Assembly: GCF_900104745.1 (NCBI RefSeq)
Contig: NZ_LT629732.1
Location: forward strand, 3,645,981 to 3,709,980
Length of the DNA stretch: 64,000 nucleotides
Source: Actinopolymorpha singaporensis
GTDB lineage: Bacteria > Actinomycetota > Actinomycetes > Propionibacteriales > Actinopolymorphaceae
Reading direction: 5' to 3'
A model generated the notes under the pieces. It was not told the origin of the DNA and ran no database searches. It was given only the letters and a program-made list of their open reading frames with translations. This document shows, piece by piece, positions 1-9,280 of the stretch (position 1 is the first letter of the stretch; the number at the start of each line of letters is the position of its first letter). Made by a program: the position numbers and the translations under genes.

Positions 1-1122
1 GTGCCACCCGCCGCGGCAGCCACCACATCCAACGACGCGGTGAAGCCCGACAGCGTGACCTCATGTGCCGGCCCTACCGGCCAGCGCAGTGGGACGCCCG
101 TCGCGAACGAAGACGAGCAACTGACGCAGGCGTTCCGCGCGTTCGGCAACTCGGGTGGAGGGTGGTCCAACGGACGCGGATGGGCAGCTTCCGATGGCGT
201 CTACTCCACTGAGCTGCCCGGCCATCGGATCGTGTGGTTGATGAACGACACCTTCCTTGGTCCGGTCAACGCCGACGAGAGCATGACCGATCCCGGCTTC
301 ATCCATGGTTCGATCCTGACCGCCGACGACGACGGGAAGCCGACCAACACGATCACCGCAGGCACCCACGACGCGCCCGAATCGATCGCCTCGCCACCCG
401 GCGCGGTCAACGGCGACCCGTGGTACTGGAACACCGACGGCATCGTCGATGGCGGCCTGTTGCGCGTCTTCCAAGCCAGAACCGGCCAGACCGACGATCC
501 GCCGCCGTTCAACTTCGGCTGGCTCGGCACCGACATCGTCACGTACTCCGCCGACTTCAAGGTCGAGAAGGTCACTCACACCTACGGCAAGCCCGGGGGA
601 GTGAACTGGGGCAACGAGCTCACCAGATGCGGCGGATACATCTACATCTACGGCGTCAAGGACAGTGCCATGCACGTCGCCCGGGCCAGAGTCGGCCACC
701 TGATCGACAACGACTGGCAGTTCTGGACCGGCAGCGCCTGGTCCACCGATCCGGAATCCTCGACCGCTGTCACCGGTGACGTCGGCGCCTCCTACAGCGT
801 CACTCCGATGAACGGTGAGTTCGTACTCACCACGACGTCGGCCAACATCTTCCTCGACCATCAGATCTACGTTGCCACTGCACCAACCCCGGTTGGGCCG
901 TTCACCCACCGCACCGCGGTCTATACGGCACCCGAGGCACAAGTCGCCAACATCCTTGCGCCGTACAACGTCGCCGCCCACCCAGACATCAGCAAGCCAG
1001 GCGAGTTGATCATCTCCTACAACGTGAACAGCCTGGTCGGCGCCGACCTGCTGGCCAACGCCAACAACAACCGACCCCGCTTCGTCTCGATCAGATTTGA
1101 GCCAGACCGGTCAAACGGCTGA
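1..1122 (+). CDS. Secreted DUF5005/DUF4185-type beta-propeller protein, 5' partial
   Basis: The frame is open at the first base of the window, so the true start and most of the signal peptide probably lie upstream; the alanine/threonine-rich first residues look like the end of an exported leader. About 373 residues are visible. Repeated WxxxDG, Asn-Asp-Thr-Phe-Leu-Gly and FWTGSAWSTDP-like segments match the secreted propeller proteins of Streptomyces and relatives annotated DUF5005/DUF4185, which often accompany polysaccharide-degrading enzymes. No catalytic function can be assigned. The nearby GH42 enzyme and binding protein make a carbohydrate-related extracellular role plausible, but this is inference. 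The gene ends at a TGA with no clear terminator, and the 130 bases to the next gene, which is convergent, hold nothing recognisable. Confidence 0.7.
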   Translation: MPPAAAATTSNDAVKPDSVTSCAGPTGQRSGTPVANEDEQLTQAFRAFGNSGGGWSNGRGWAASDGVYSTELPGHRIVWLMNDTFLGPVNADESMTDPGFIHGSILTADDDGKPTNTITAGTHDAPESIASPPGAVNGDPWYWNTDGIVDGGLLRVFQARTGQTDDPPPFNFGWLGTDIVTYSADFKVEKVTHTYGKPGGVNWGNELTRCGGYIYIYGVKDSAMHVARARVGHLIDNDWQFWTGSAWSTDPESSTAVTGDVGASYSVTPMNGEFVLTTTSANIFLDHQIYVATAPTPVGPFTHRTAVYTAPEAQVANILAPYNVAAHPDISKPGELIISYNVNSLVGADLLANANNNRPRFVSIRFEPDRSNG

Positions 1123-1253
1123 TAGGAGCAGGTCGAGCAGCCGCTGCAGCCCTGCGACGATTTGTCGAGCAGCCTGGCCGCTCGACCCACACTGCCGCAT
1201 GAACACCTCATCTCAGTATGCGAAAGAGTGACAGGCTGTCCCCGCCAGTTCAC

Positions 1254-2177
1254 TCAGCCGGCCTGCTCCGGCTCCACGAGGTTGGCTGTGATCGGCGCAT
1301 CGCCGTACGGGGAGTACTGCGTCACGGACCTGCCGGGGTGCAGCCGCTTGTCACCGCGATACCGCTCCCGCAGGAGGACGTCGGGCGAGTTCGAGTCGGC
1401 GGGTGGGCCAGTGGACCCCACCGAGATCAACTGGTCGGCGAGGTCGTCGAGGAGTTCCAGTGTGGCGTCGTCGGGACCGCCGGGCAAGCTCATGGCACCC
1501 CACCAGTCCCACAGCAGCAACTCGTCGCCGTAGCGGTGCGCGAGTTGCAGCAGCACGTAGTTGTGGATGAACCACATTCCGCCGAGCTCCGACCCTGGGC
1601 CGGTCCCGAACTGGTTCGGGTTCAAGGATCCGGTACGACATCCCTTCCAAACTTCGGCCGCGGTGCGGAACGGAGCATCGGCGCCAGCCGGGACGTCGTG
1701 TGGTGTCGGCAGGCCGTCCATCGGCTCGGGGATCTCCGGGTCGAACCGCACCCATCGCTCCAAGCGGGCGTCGTACGCCTCCACGATCACATGGTCGTTG
1801 CTGTAGCCCTGCCCGGAGTAGTCGGAGAACCCGACCAGCGAGCGCGCCGGAATGCCGTGCTGACGCAGGACGCCGACGCAGAAGAGGGTGTGGTCGCGGC
1901 AGCAACCCTGAACCCGCTCGGTGGGCTCGCGAAACTCCGTGAGCGGCTTCCCGTGACGCTTCTGGTCTGTCTCCAGCATCGCCGCGAGCCAGCGACTGTT
2001 GACGTCCTTCCGGGTGGCTGCGGGGAGTTCGTGTCCCGACGCTCGATAGTGCACGATCACGTTCCGTGCCACCGCCGACAAGCCCGGTATGTCGGTGGGC
2101 ACGGCGTCCAGCAGCGACGCGAACCTACCTGGGTCGGAGTACCGCGAATGCCTGCTCCAGTCGCCCGTCTCGGCCAT
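1254..2177 (-). CDS. Transglutaminase-like superfamily protein
   Basis: A 307-residue protein counted from the ATG at 2177 (MAETGDWSRHS); the frame stays open upstream but that part is arginine/proline-rich and not convincing. It has a transglutaminase-core triad: Cys93 in GCCRDHTLFC (the family GxCxD pattern), His129 in SNDHVIVEAY and Asp146 in RWVRFDPE. Bacterial members act as peptidases, amidases or cross-linking enzymes, so the triad fixes the fold rather than the reaction. There is no signal peptide or membrane segment, which suggests a cytoplasmic enzyme. It lies on the same strand as the solute-binding protein gene, nearly 500 bases away, so co-transcription is uncertain. Confidence 0.8.
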   Translation of the reverse strand: MAETGDWSRHSRYSDPGRFASLLDAVPTDIPGLSAVARNVIVHYRASGHELPAATRKDVNSRWLAAMLETDQKRHGKPLTEFREPTERVQGCCRDHTLFCVGVLRQHGIPARSLVGFSDYSGQGYSNDHVIVEAYDARLERWVRFDPEIPEPMDGLPTPHDVPAGADAPFRTAAEVWKGCRTGSLNPNQFGTGPGSELGGMWFIHNYVLLQLAHRYGDELLLWDWWGAMSLPGGPDDATLELLDDLADQLISVGSTGPPADSNSPDVLLRERYRGDKRLHPGRSVTQYSPYGDAPITANLVEPEQAG

Positions 2178-2664
2178 GCTGCCGAACCTAGAGCCTGCGA
2201 CCGGATCAGCGCCAGGTCGCGCGGCCTCGACGTGCGGAGCGGTTCGCTCCAGCGCCGCAGGTGGATCGGCCGGGGCATCGCGAGTACGCGGGTGCTGATG
2301 ATCCCTTGTGATCGTCACTCCCGTCCACCACTTCGCCCTTGACTGCTGGTGGCCTCACTCGTCGGCGCATCGGATTCCGTGGCTTCTGACGAAGGTGCGC
2401 ACCTGGGCGGATTGGAGCTTGAGGTGCGTCACGCTCTGGCCGAGGACGTCCGCCCGCGAGGTCCCGCCGTTCCTGTGTGGTTCGGGGTTTGCGCGGCGCG
2501 GACCGCTGGGTCATCGAAGGGCCGCCCGCCGCACCGGCACCGCTTCGTCTCGCGTCTCGCGGGCGAGGAGGTGGTCGACGCCGATGCGGGCGGCGTAGCT
2601 TCGGTTGTGTTCGGGGTGCAGCGCGAGGCAGGCCACCGCCCCCGTCGTGGCCGGTCTCCGCCGG
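2178..2664. other. Intergenic stretch without a supported gene
   Basis: About 490 bases between two minus-strand genes. Several frames are open on both strands but they are arginine/proline-rich, lack ribosome binding sites and resemble nothing I know. One minus-strand frame has mildly protein-like composition around 2400-2640 and could be a decayed gene end. No hairpin stands out. Confidence 0.4.
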
Positions 2665-4713
2665 TCAGCGTGACCTGGTTGTGTAGAACTGCTCGGGATT
2701 GGACGGCGCGGGGTTGGGATAGATGTAGGAGTTCGGCATCGACTCCGGGACGTTGTGGAAGTCGTTTCGGACGATGCCGTAGCCGTCGACGGGTACGCTC
2801 ACGCCCAGGACGTAGAACTCGTCCGCGGCGATCTGCAGGATCTCCTCCATGAGGCTCTTGCGGCGATCGGGTGCGACCGTGAGCGTCAACTCGTCGTACA
2901 GCTTCATCTGCCGCCTCGCCGGCTCCGGCGGTGTCTCCAGCGGTCCGCTCGGTTCGACTCCGGGTAGCCGGCGGTACCACGCCTGCCAGGCCGAGGCGTA
3001 CACGGAGTTTCCGTCGAACGGAAAGTAGTAGCGCGGATCGAGCACCACGGCCTCGCTGACACCCCCGCCGAACCGGTGGATAGTGGCGTCGAAGTCAGCG
3101 TTCGTCCGTACGCGCTCCTCCCACAGGGACCGGTCCATGGCGGTGACGTGCACGTCGACACCGACCGCCTTCCAGTGCGCCTGTAGAAGCTGGGCCATGT
3201 CGACGAAGATCGGGCGCCCGTTGTCCAGGTCGATCCCGATGGTGACACGCTTGCCGTCGGGGCCCAGGCGGAAGCCGCTTCCGTCGCGTTCGGTCAGGCC
3301 AGCACGGTCGAGGTGATGGTTGGCCTTTCCGAGGTCGTGCTCGAGGTACTGCGTCGCCAGTTGTTCGTTGTAGTACTCCGAACCGGGAAGCGGGGCGACC
3401 TGAAACGGCTTTCCCTGCCGGAGCAGCACGATGTTGATGATCTCCTGGCGGTTCAGGGCGTGCGACAGCCCGATGCGGAAGTCCTTGTTGCCGAAGACCT
3501 TCCGCTTCGCCGGGTCCTTGTGGGTGAGGTTGAGTTGAATCGTGGCGACGTTCGGCTCGACGGGGGTCGTCTTGTAGAAGTCGTAGCCGCCCTTCTCCCG
3601 TCCTCTGGCAAGCACCGGCTTGTTCTCCGGGACTGCGAAGAACTGGTCCTCCATGTCGATCTCGCCATTGACCGCAATCAGGGTCAAGGTGTCGGTGCTG
3701 TCTCCCTCGAGGAAGCGGTACTCCAGGCGGTCGAGGTAGGGGAGTTGTCGGCCCTCGGGGTCGACCTTCCAGTAGTACGGGTTGCGTTCGGCGACTGCCC
3801 GGCCCGACGCGCCACCGGGCACCTGGGTGAAGGTCCACGGGTGCAGCAACGGCTGGTCGGCAACGGCGTAGCGAACGCTGTCGTCGTCGATCCCGCCCAT
3901 GCTCTGGAAGAGGTGGACCCAGTCGGGGGCGCCGTGCTTCTTGGCGAGGTCGTCGACGTTGTCGTTGTACTTCTTGTGGAACCTGCTCAGGTAGTGCTTG
4001 GCGTACCTCACTGGGGCATCGGCACCTGGCTGGGCGAGCTTCTGCAGGAAGAGCCCATGTGGCCGGGGGAACTGGAAGATCACCGTGTGCTCGTCGAGCT
4101 TCACCACCTTGCCGACCTGGTTCTCGACCAGCATCCACGACGGCGGAACAGGCGTCAGCTCCTTGTCTAGGACCACGTCCTCGTACCAGAACATCACGTC
4201 GTCGGTGGTGAACGGTCTCCCATCCGACCAGCGCATACCGGCGCGGAGCTTGAAGGTGTACGACCGGCCACCGTCACCGATCTCGAACGACTCGGCCACA
4301 TTGGGGATCGGTGTGGCCTTCCAGTCGGGGGTCCAGCGAACCAGGCCTTCGTAGCCCTGGAACCGGTTCAGTTGTGAGAAGGAGCCGGACCCGCCCGTCA
4401 CCCCCATTCGCCAGGACCCGCCGTAGGTGCCAACCCTGTCGGCCGGTCGCACCACCATCGGCGTGGCTGGAAGGCGTTTGGCGACAGGTGGCAGGTCGCC
4501 GCTCTTCACTCGGCCGGCGAGCATGGGTGCTTCCTTGTCCCCGCGCGCGGCCGGGCCGCCTCCCCGGTCCTTCTGGTTCGGCTTGGTGGAAAGGGCTTCG
4601 CAGCCGGTGAGGGAGGCCCACGCGAACAACCCCAGTGCGCCCGCGCCTGCACTCACGAAGCGGCGGCGGCTGATGGGAAAGAGGGATCTACCACTGCTCG
4701 GTTCTTCGCTCAC
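2665..4713 (-). CDS. Family-5 (oligopeptide-type) ABC transporter solute-binding lipoprotein
   Basis: A 682-residue extracellular solute-binding protein of the peptide/nickel family, which delivers ligand to an inner-membrane ABC permease. The GTG at 4713 is preferred because AGGAG lies about seven bases upstream; the frame runs further but has no comparable site. The N-terminus shows a twin-arginine-like RRRFVSAGAGALG segment, a hydrophobic stretch and a lipobox ending LTGC, so a Tat-exported lipoprotein is likely. YGGSWRMGVTGGSGSFSQLN and the YTFKLRAGMRWSDG block are typical of the family. It is longer than the usual 520-600 residues, like the large sugar-associated members found beside glycosidases. 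No permease or ATPase gene adjoins it. It diverges from the GntR gene, its probable regulator. Confidence 0.88.
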   Translation of the reverse strand: MSEEPSSGRSLFPISRRRFVSAGAGALGLFAWASLTGCEALSTKPNQKDRGGGPAARGDKEAPMLAGRVKSGDLPPVAKRLPATPMVVRPADRVGTYGGSWRMGVTGGSGSFSQLNRFQGYEGLVRWTPDWKATPIPNVAESFEIGDGGRSYTFKLRAGMRWSDGRPFTTDDVMFWYEDVVLDKELTPVPPSWMLVENQVGKVVKLDEHTVIFQFPRPHGLFLQKLAQPGADAPVRYAKHYLSRFHKKYNDNVDDLAKKHGAPDWVHLFQSMGGIDDDSVRYAVADQPLLHPWTFTQVPGGASGRAVAERNPYYWKVDPEGRQLPYLDRLEYRFLEGDSTDTLTLIAVNGEIDMEDQFFAVPENKPVLARGREKGGYDFYKTTPVEPNVATIQLNLTHKDPAKRKVFGNKDFRIGLSHALNRQEIINIVLLRQGKPFQVAPLPGSEYYNEQLATQYLEHDLGKANHHLDRAGLTERDGSGFRLGPDGKRVTIGIDLDNGRPIFVDMAQLLQAHWKAVGVDVHVTAMDRSLWEERVRTNADFDATIHRFGGGVSEAVVLDPRYYFPFDGNSVYASAWQAWYRRLPGVEPSGPLETPPEPARRQMKLYDELTLTVAPDRRKSLMEEILQIAADEFYVLGVSVPVDGYGIVRNDFHNVPESMPNSYIYPNPAPSNPEQFYTTRSR

Positions 4714-4780
4714 GTCGTGGCTCCTGACTTTCCGAGCGCGCGAAAACCCAAGATCGCTTCGGAACGTACTGTGCGTATGT

Positions 4781-4808
4781 TTGTCAGTCAATTTGTCATG
4801 TCTGGCAA
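4781..4808. promoter_or_regulatory. Candidate GntR/FCD operator in the divergent promoter
   Basis: Between the divergent binding-protein and GntR genes TTGTCA occurs at 4781-4786 and 4793-4798. The second copy forms an imperfect inverted repeat, TTGTCA-TGTC-TGGCAA (4793-4808). FadR-type GntR regulators bind short TTGTC/GACAA palindromes of this form. Binding by the neighbouring regulator is inferred from position and symmetry only. Confidence 0.4.
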
Positions 4809-4883
4809 GTTGCGGACATGGTCAGGCCGTCGCAGTGAGTGCTCTGCGACCATGGACCGGCGCGCACATGGCAGGAGGAACGC

Positions 4884-5549
4884 ATGCGAGAGACGCTCCG
4901 TACCGTGTCTATGATCGACGCCGTGTGCGACGCGATACGCGAACGCATCCTCGGCGGACAGCTCGATCCGGAGGAAGTGCTCTACGAACAAGCGACCGCG
5001 GACCTTTACGGCGTCTCCCGGCCGACCGCCAAGGCAGCCATCGACAGGTTGGTGAGCAGCGGTCTTCTTCGGCGTTCGGCCAACAAGTCGGCTCGGGTGC
5101 CTCGTCTCACCGAGGAGGACGTTCACGACCTGTACGTCAGCCGCCTGATGTTGGAGAGCCAGGCGGTCGCACACCTCGCGGAGCAACGCCTGGATCCGGT
5201 CGCGGCGAAGAAGGCGCTGGCCGAGTTCGACCAGGCGGTGAAAGAGGGATCCGTTCAGGGGATCGTGCGTTCGGACATCGCGTTCCACTACGCGTTCGTG
5301 GAGCGACTCGGCAGCCCGCGAGTGCTCAGGATGTACGACTCGATCATCGGTGAGGCACACCTGTGCATGGTGGTGAAACAGACCCACCATCTGCTCGGCC
5401 CCAGGGTCATCGCAAGGGAACACCGAGAGATCTACGGCGCGGTGGTCGCTGGCGACGCGGCGACGGCGCAGGCGAAGCTGGCGAAGCACCTGAACCGTTC
5501 GGAGAACGTGATCCGCTCCCACTTCCGGGAGACCGACACATCGAGGTGA
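4884..5549 (+). CDS. GntR family transcriptional regulator with FCD ligand-binding domain
   Basis: A 221-residue regulator. The ATG at 4884 follows AGGAGG at 4873-4878. Residues about 1-70 form the winged helix-turn-helix (DAVCDAIRERILGGQLDPEE, then YGVSRPTAKAAIDRLVSSGLL); the rest is the all-helical FCD effector domain, with the acidic/histidine metal-site pattern (DIAFHYAFVERLG and REHREIYGAV) typical of regulators that sense organic acids or sugar acids. It is divergent from the solute-binding protein and lies 64 bases before the GH42 gene in the same direction, so it probably regulates both and itself. The effector is unknown. Confidence 0.88.
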   Translation: MRETLRTVSMIDAVCDAIRERILGGQLDPEEVLYEQATADLYGVSRPTAKAAIDRLVSSGLLRRSANKSARVPRLTEEDVHDLYVSRLMLESQAVAHLAEQRLDPVAAKKALAEFDQAVKEGSVQGIVRSDIAFHYAFVERLGSPRVLRMYDSIIGEAHLCMVVKQTHHLLGPRVIAREHREIYGAVVAGDAATAQAKLAKHLNRSENVIRSHFRETDTSR

Positions 5550-5613
5550 CCAAGCGAGGCCGTGGACTCCTGGGGCGCCGCGGTGGCCCCGGAACTCCGC
5601 GGTCCGGAGAGAG

Positions 5614-7755
5614 GTGAGCGTGTTGTCATCTGCTGCTCTTCCGGCATTTCCCTATGGTGCTGTCTACTTTCGGAAGACCAACCCGCCCTGCGCCGACTGG
5701 GACCGCGACTACCAGACCGCGGCCGACGACGGACACAACGCGTTCCGGCACTGGTTCCTGTGGTCGGCTGTCGAGGTGACGCCGGGGGAGTTCGACTGGT
5801 CCGACTACGATCGGCAGCTCGATCTCGCGGCCGAGAACGGCATCCGGACGATCGTCGCCGAGATGATGACCTCGGCGCCGGAGTGGGCCTTCCGGTCGCT
5901 CGCGCACGCTCGGTACGTACGCCGCGACGGCACCCCCGTTCGTTCCGGGATGAGTCCGAGCTGCGCGGTCGGCGGGTTTCCGGGACTGTGTCTCGACAAC
6001 GCCGACGCACGCGAACGCGCCGGTGCGTTCCTCACGGCCCTGGTGACGCGCTACCGCAACCATCCCGGCCTCGGTGGCTACGACATCTGGAACGAGTGCG
6101 GATACGCCGAGGACGTCTGCTACTGCCCGGCGACGGCGGCGGCGTTCCGTTCCTGGCTACGGGAACGATACGGTGACCTGCGGACGCTCGGCCAGGCGTG
6201 GGGGCGCTACAGCTACGCCGAGTGGGACGACATCGAGCCACCGCGGACGGTCGAGCCGTACGCCGACGTCCTGGACTGGCTCGAGTTCCGTCAGGACAAC
6301 GCCTACCGCCTCATGCGGTGGCGCGCCGATCTGATCCGCGCGCTCGATCCCGACCATCCCGTCACCGCGCACGGTGTGGCCGGGAGTCTCACCCATGCCG
6401 CCCCGCGGGGGACCGACGACTGGCGGGCCGCCGCAGAGGTGGAGTCGTACGGACTGACGTGGGGGTCGAGCCGGCACGGCGACGAACCGTGGAAGCAGAT
6501 GCACGCCATGGATCTCGTGCGCTCGGCGAGCCGCGGAAAACCGTTCTGGCATGCGGAGGCCTACGCCGGGCCGCTGTGGATGCAGCCGCAGGTGGTGGGA
6601 AAGCCGCGCGACGAGGGCCGGATCGCGTCGGTTGAGGACGTCCGCTACTGGAACCTCGCCAGCTTCGCCTGCGGCGCCTCCGGGCTCTTCTACCTGCGCT
6701 GGCGGCCGCTGCTCGACGGCCCGTTGTTCGGTGCGTTCGGGGCGTACGGCATGGACGGCTCGCGCACGCCGCGCTCGGACATGGTGTCCCGACTGGCTCG
6801 TTGGGCCACTGCGCCCGAGCAGGAAGGGCTGTGGCGATCCCGGCCGGTGCCCGCCGAGGTCGGCATCGTCTACTGTCCGGAGACGCAGATCTTCACCTAC
6901 GCCCAGCAGCGCAGCACCGACTTCTATGCTCGTGCCGTTCAAGGCGCGTACCAGGGCTTCCTCGCCAACAACATTCAGGCGTCCTTCGTCCACGTCGACG
7001 ATGTCGTTTCTGCTGCGGCTGACGCCGAGGGCGGTGAGACGCGAATCCCGAGCGTGCTCTACCTGCCGTACCCGGTCATGCTCAACCGCGCGACGACCGA
7101 ATGCCTCGCAGCCTGGGTGGAGGCAGGTGGCACTCTCGTGACCGAAGGTTGCCCGGGCTATTTCGCGGACCTCGGACGGGTCGGGACTTCGCAGCCGGGC
7201 AATGGGCTGGACAAGCTGTTCGGCGCTCGGGAGACCTACGTCGAGTTCACCCCGGACCTGCTCGACGATCTGACTTTCTCGATCGACGGTTCGACGGCGC
7301 ACGGCGGAATCTTCCTGCAGGCGTACGAACCCACCACTGGCACGCCCGTCGGATGGTACGCCGACGGTCGCGTCGCTGCCGTGGACCACCAGATCGGCGC
7401 CGGGCGTACGCGCCTGGTCGGCACGTTCCCCGGTGCGGGTTTCGGACGCCATCACGACCAGGGAACGCGGAGCTACTTCGCCCGCCTGCTGGAATGGGCC
7501 GGCGTTCGCCAGCTCGTGCGCGTCAGCGAGTCGCGGGTGATCGCGCGGGTGCACGACGGCGAAGGTGGCCGGTACCTCTGGTTGCTCAATCCCGGCCACG
7601 AACCGGTCCGGGTGACCGCTACCCTCGCAGCGCACGTACCCGGGTCAAGCGGGCTCAGCGTGCGGTGGGGCGACCCTGCCCGGGTTGGTCTCGTGGACGG
7701 GCGATCGGTCGATGCCACGATCGGGGCCCGCGACGCCGTACTCTGCGAGGTGTGA
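5614..7755 (+). CDS. Glycoside hydrolase family 42 beta-galactosidase
   Basis: A 713-residue GH42 enzyme: A-domain TIM barrel (about 1-380), trimerisation B-domain (about 390-610) and small C-domain. Glu161 in YDIWNECGY is the expected acid/base and Glu315 in FWHAEAYAGP the expected nucleophile of this retaining family, which removes terminal beta-galactose or related sugars (some members are arabinosidases) from oligosaccharides. No signal peptide, so it should act inside the cell on imported material. GTG codons at 5614 and 5620 are both possible starts; GGAGAGAGG at 5605-5614 fits the second better. It follows the GntR gene and probably shares a locus with the orphan binding protein, which would supply its substrate. 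Confidence 0.92.
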   Translation: MSVLSSAALPAFPYGAVYFRKTNPPCADWDRDYQTAADDGHNAFRHWFLWSAVEVTPGEFDWSDYDRQLDLAAENGIRTIVAEMMTSAPEWAFRSLAHARYVRRDGTPVRSGMSPSCAVGGFPGLCLDNADARERAGAFLTALVTRYRNHPGLGGYDIWNECGYAEDVCYCPATAAAFRSWLRERYGDLRTLGQAWGRYSYAEWDDIEPPRTVEPYADVLDWLEFRQDNAYRLMRWRADLIRALDPDHPVTAHGVAGSLTHAAPRGTDDWRAAAEVESYGLTWGSSRHGDEPWKQMHAMDLVRSASRGKPFWHAEAYAGPLWMQPQVVGKPRDEGRIASVEDVRYWNLASFACGASGLFYLRWRPLLDGPLFGAFGAYGMDGSRTPRSDMVSRLARWATAPEQEGLWRSRPVPAEVGIVYCPETQIFTYAQQRSTDFYARAVQGAYQGFLANNIQASFVHVDDVVSAAADAEGGETRIPSVLYLPYPVMLNRATTECLAAWVEAGGTLVTEGCPGYFADLGRVGTSQPGNGLDKLFGARETYVEFTPDLLDDLTFSIDGSTAHGGIFLQAYEPTTGTPVGWYADGRVAAVDHQIGAGRTRLVGTFPGAGFGRHHDQGTRSYFARLLEWAGVRQLVRVSESRVIARVHDGEGGRYLWLLNPGHEPVRVTATLAAHVPGSSGLSVRWGDPARVGLVDGRSVDATIGARDAVLCEV

Positions 7756-7992
7756 GCCGGGGCGCGGCGACTGCGAGAACCACGGCAGGGCGCTCCTGTT
7801 CCATGAACGGTGTCGGGTGCTCTATCGTGGCCACGCGGCCGATCACGCTGGCCGGACTCCGAGCCGTACCCCACCCACGCTGGGTTGCGGTGACGAGGAC
7901 AAGGGTCACCGACTCGCGTGCTGCGCGCCGCATGGGATTGTCTCCGTCATCTGAGCCGGTGAGCGTGGGTCGTCGGCTGACAGGATGACGTC
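7756..7992. other. Intergenic stretch
   Basis: Ordinary GC-rich sequence with no supported coding frame, repeat or hairpin. It separates the GH42 gene from a decayed region. Confidence 0.4.
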
Positions 7993-8120
7993 ATGACAGC
8001 GGAAAGGCCCGCAAGAAGGCGATTCGCGCCCGCGTCGCCGCGACCGGTGACTCCTACACCCGGGCCCGCAGGAAGATTGCCGGTTCGCCCGGCAGGACTC
8101 GCCAACCACGTCGCGTCGCG
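7993..8120 (+). pseudogene. Frameshifted N-terminal fragment of an unknown gene, abutting the ugd remnant
   Basis: An ATG at 7993 begins MTAE; one base lost from the A-run near 8003-8006 would restore a frame reading ARKKAIRARVAATG followed by DSYTRARRKIAG. This resembles the common actinobacterial N-terminal pattern RARMAxTGExYTxARR, found at the start of several unrelated proteins. Beyond the frameshift this frame runs without a stop into the UDP-glucose dehydrogenase remnant. No normal ugd start site lies at the junction. I read it as two unrelated genes joined by deletion. Confidence 0.45.
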
Positions 8121-9091
8121 GTGTTCGGCGCCGGCTACATCGGTCTGGTCACCGGTGCCTGCCTCGCCGAGCTGGGTCACCAGGTCGTCCTGCGTGACAT
8201 CACGCCGGAGAAGATCCGGATGCTGCACGCCGGCGAAGTCCCCATCTTCGAGCCCGGCCTGGGCGACCTCCTGGCCGCCAACAAGGAGCGGCTGTCGTTC
8301 ACGATCGATGCGGCCGAAGCAGTACGAGACGCCGATGTCGTGTACGTGTGCGTCGACACGCCCCCGACGGCGTCCGGTGATGCGGACCTGTCCCGAGTCT
8401 GGGCGGTCGTCGACTCGCTCAAGGGGGTGAGTTCGGAACGGCTGGCGGTGCTCGTCATGAAGAGCACTGTGCCGGTCGGCACGGGGGACCGCGTTCGCGC
8501 CGCGATGGATGAGGCGGGGCTCGCCAACGTCGGTTATGCGGCTAACCCGGAGTTCACTGCTGAAGGCAAAGCCGTGCACACCTTCCTGCACCCGGACAGG
8601 GTGGTGATCGGTGCGGCGGAAGCGGAGGCGGCGCGACTCGTGACGGCTCTGCACGAGGGCGTGGACGGTCCTGTGGAAGTGATGGAGGTCGCGGACGCCG
8701 AGATGGTCAAGCTGGCCTCGAACGCGCTCCTGGCCACGAAGATCAGCTTCATCAACGAGATCGCGACGGTGTGTGAGGCGACCGGTGCCGATGTCGAGGC
8801 TGTCGCCAAGGCCGTCGGGATGGACCACCGCCTCGGCCCGCACTTCCTGAAGGCGGGTCTTGGGTACGGCGGGTCGTGTTTCCCGAAGGACTCCCGCGCG
8901 CTGCGGGTGATGGCCAGGCCGGAGCTGACGCGGCGATCGTGATCACCGAGTGGCCGCAGCTGAAGGAGGTCGGCTGGCCAGCGGTACGGAACGCGATGCG
9001 TAATCCACTGATCTTCGATGGCCGGAACCTCCTCGACCCGAAGACGATGCGCGGCCTCGGCTTCACTTACGTGAGCGTCGGTCGGCCGTAG
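8121..9091 (+). pseudogene. UDP-glucose 6-dehydrogenase, internal deletion plus frameshift
   Basis: The first part (8121-8942) encodes the NAD-binding Rossmann fold (VFGAGYIGLVTG), the STVPVGTG and NPEF signatures and the central dimerisation domain up to the catalytic cysteine in GYGGSCFPKDSRAL. The protein then runs out of frame. Only the very end of the UDP-binding domain survives, in another frame from about 8920: GADAAIVITEWPQ to DGRNLLDP and a TAG at 9089. Roughly 110-120 codons between these blocks are missing compared with the usual 430-450-residue enzyme. The intact enzyme oxidises UDP-glucose to UDP-glucuronate for envelope polysaccharide. This copy cannot make a normal UDP-binding domain and is almost certainly non-functional. 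Confidence 0.85.
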
Positions 9092-9280
9092 GGACTGGGC
9101 CGCGGAGTTCACCTGTTCGGCGCTGCACCACCGTGGCGCGCTCCGCTCGGAGTTCGCCAAGGTGGTGCTGCGTGCCGGCACGATCCCCTGGCCGAGTGGG
9201 GTGATGTCGCGTGGCAGGGACGGATCTACCACTGACCCGGCTCGCTTGTCGGCTGCCTGTCGAACGCGCTGGGTGGTTGG

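Noticed and set aside
6157-7635. A 492-codon minus-strand frame opposite the GH42 gene
   Set aside because: Antisense shadow of a strongly supported GH42 gene.
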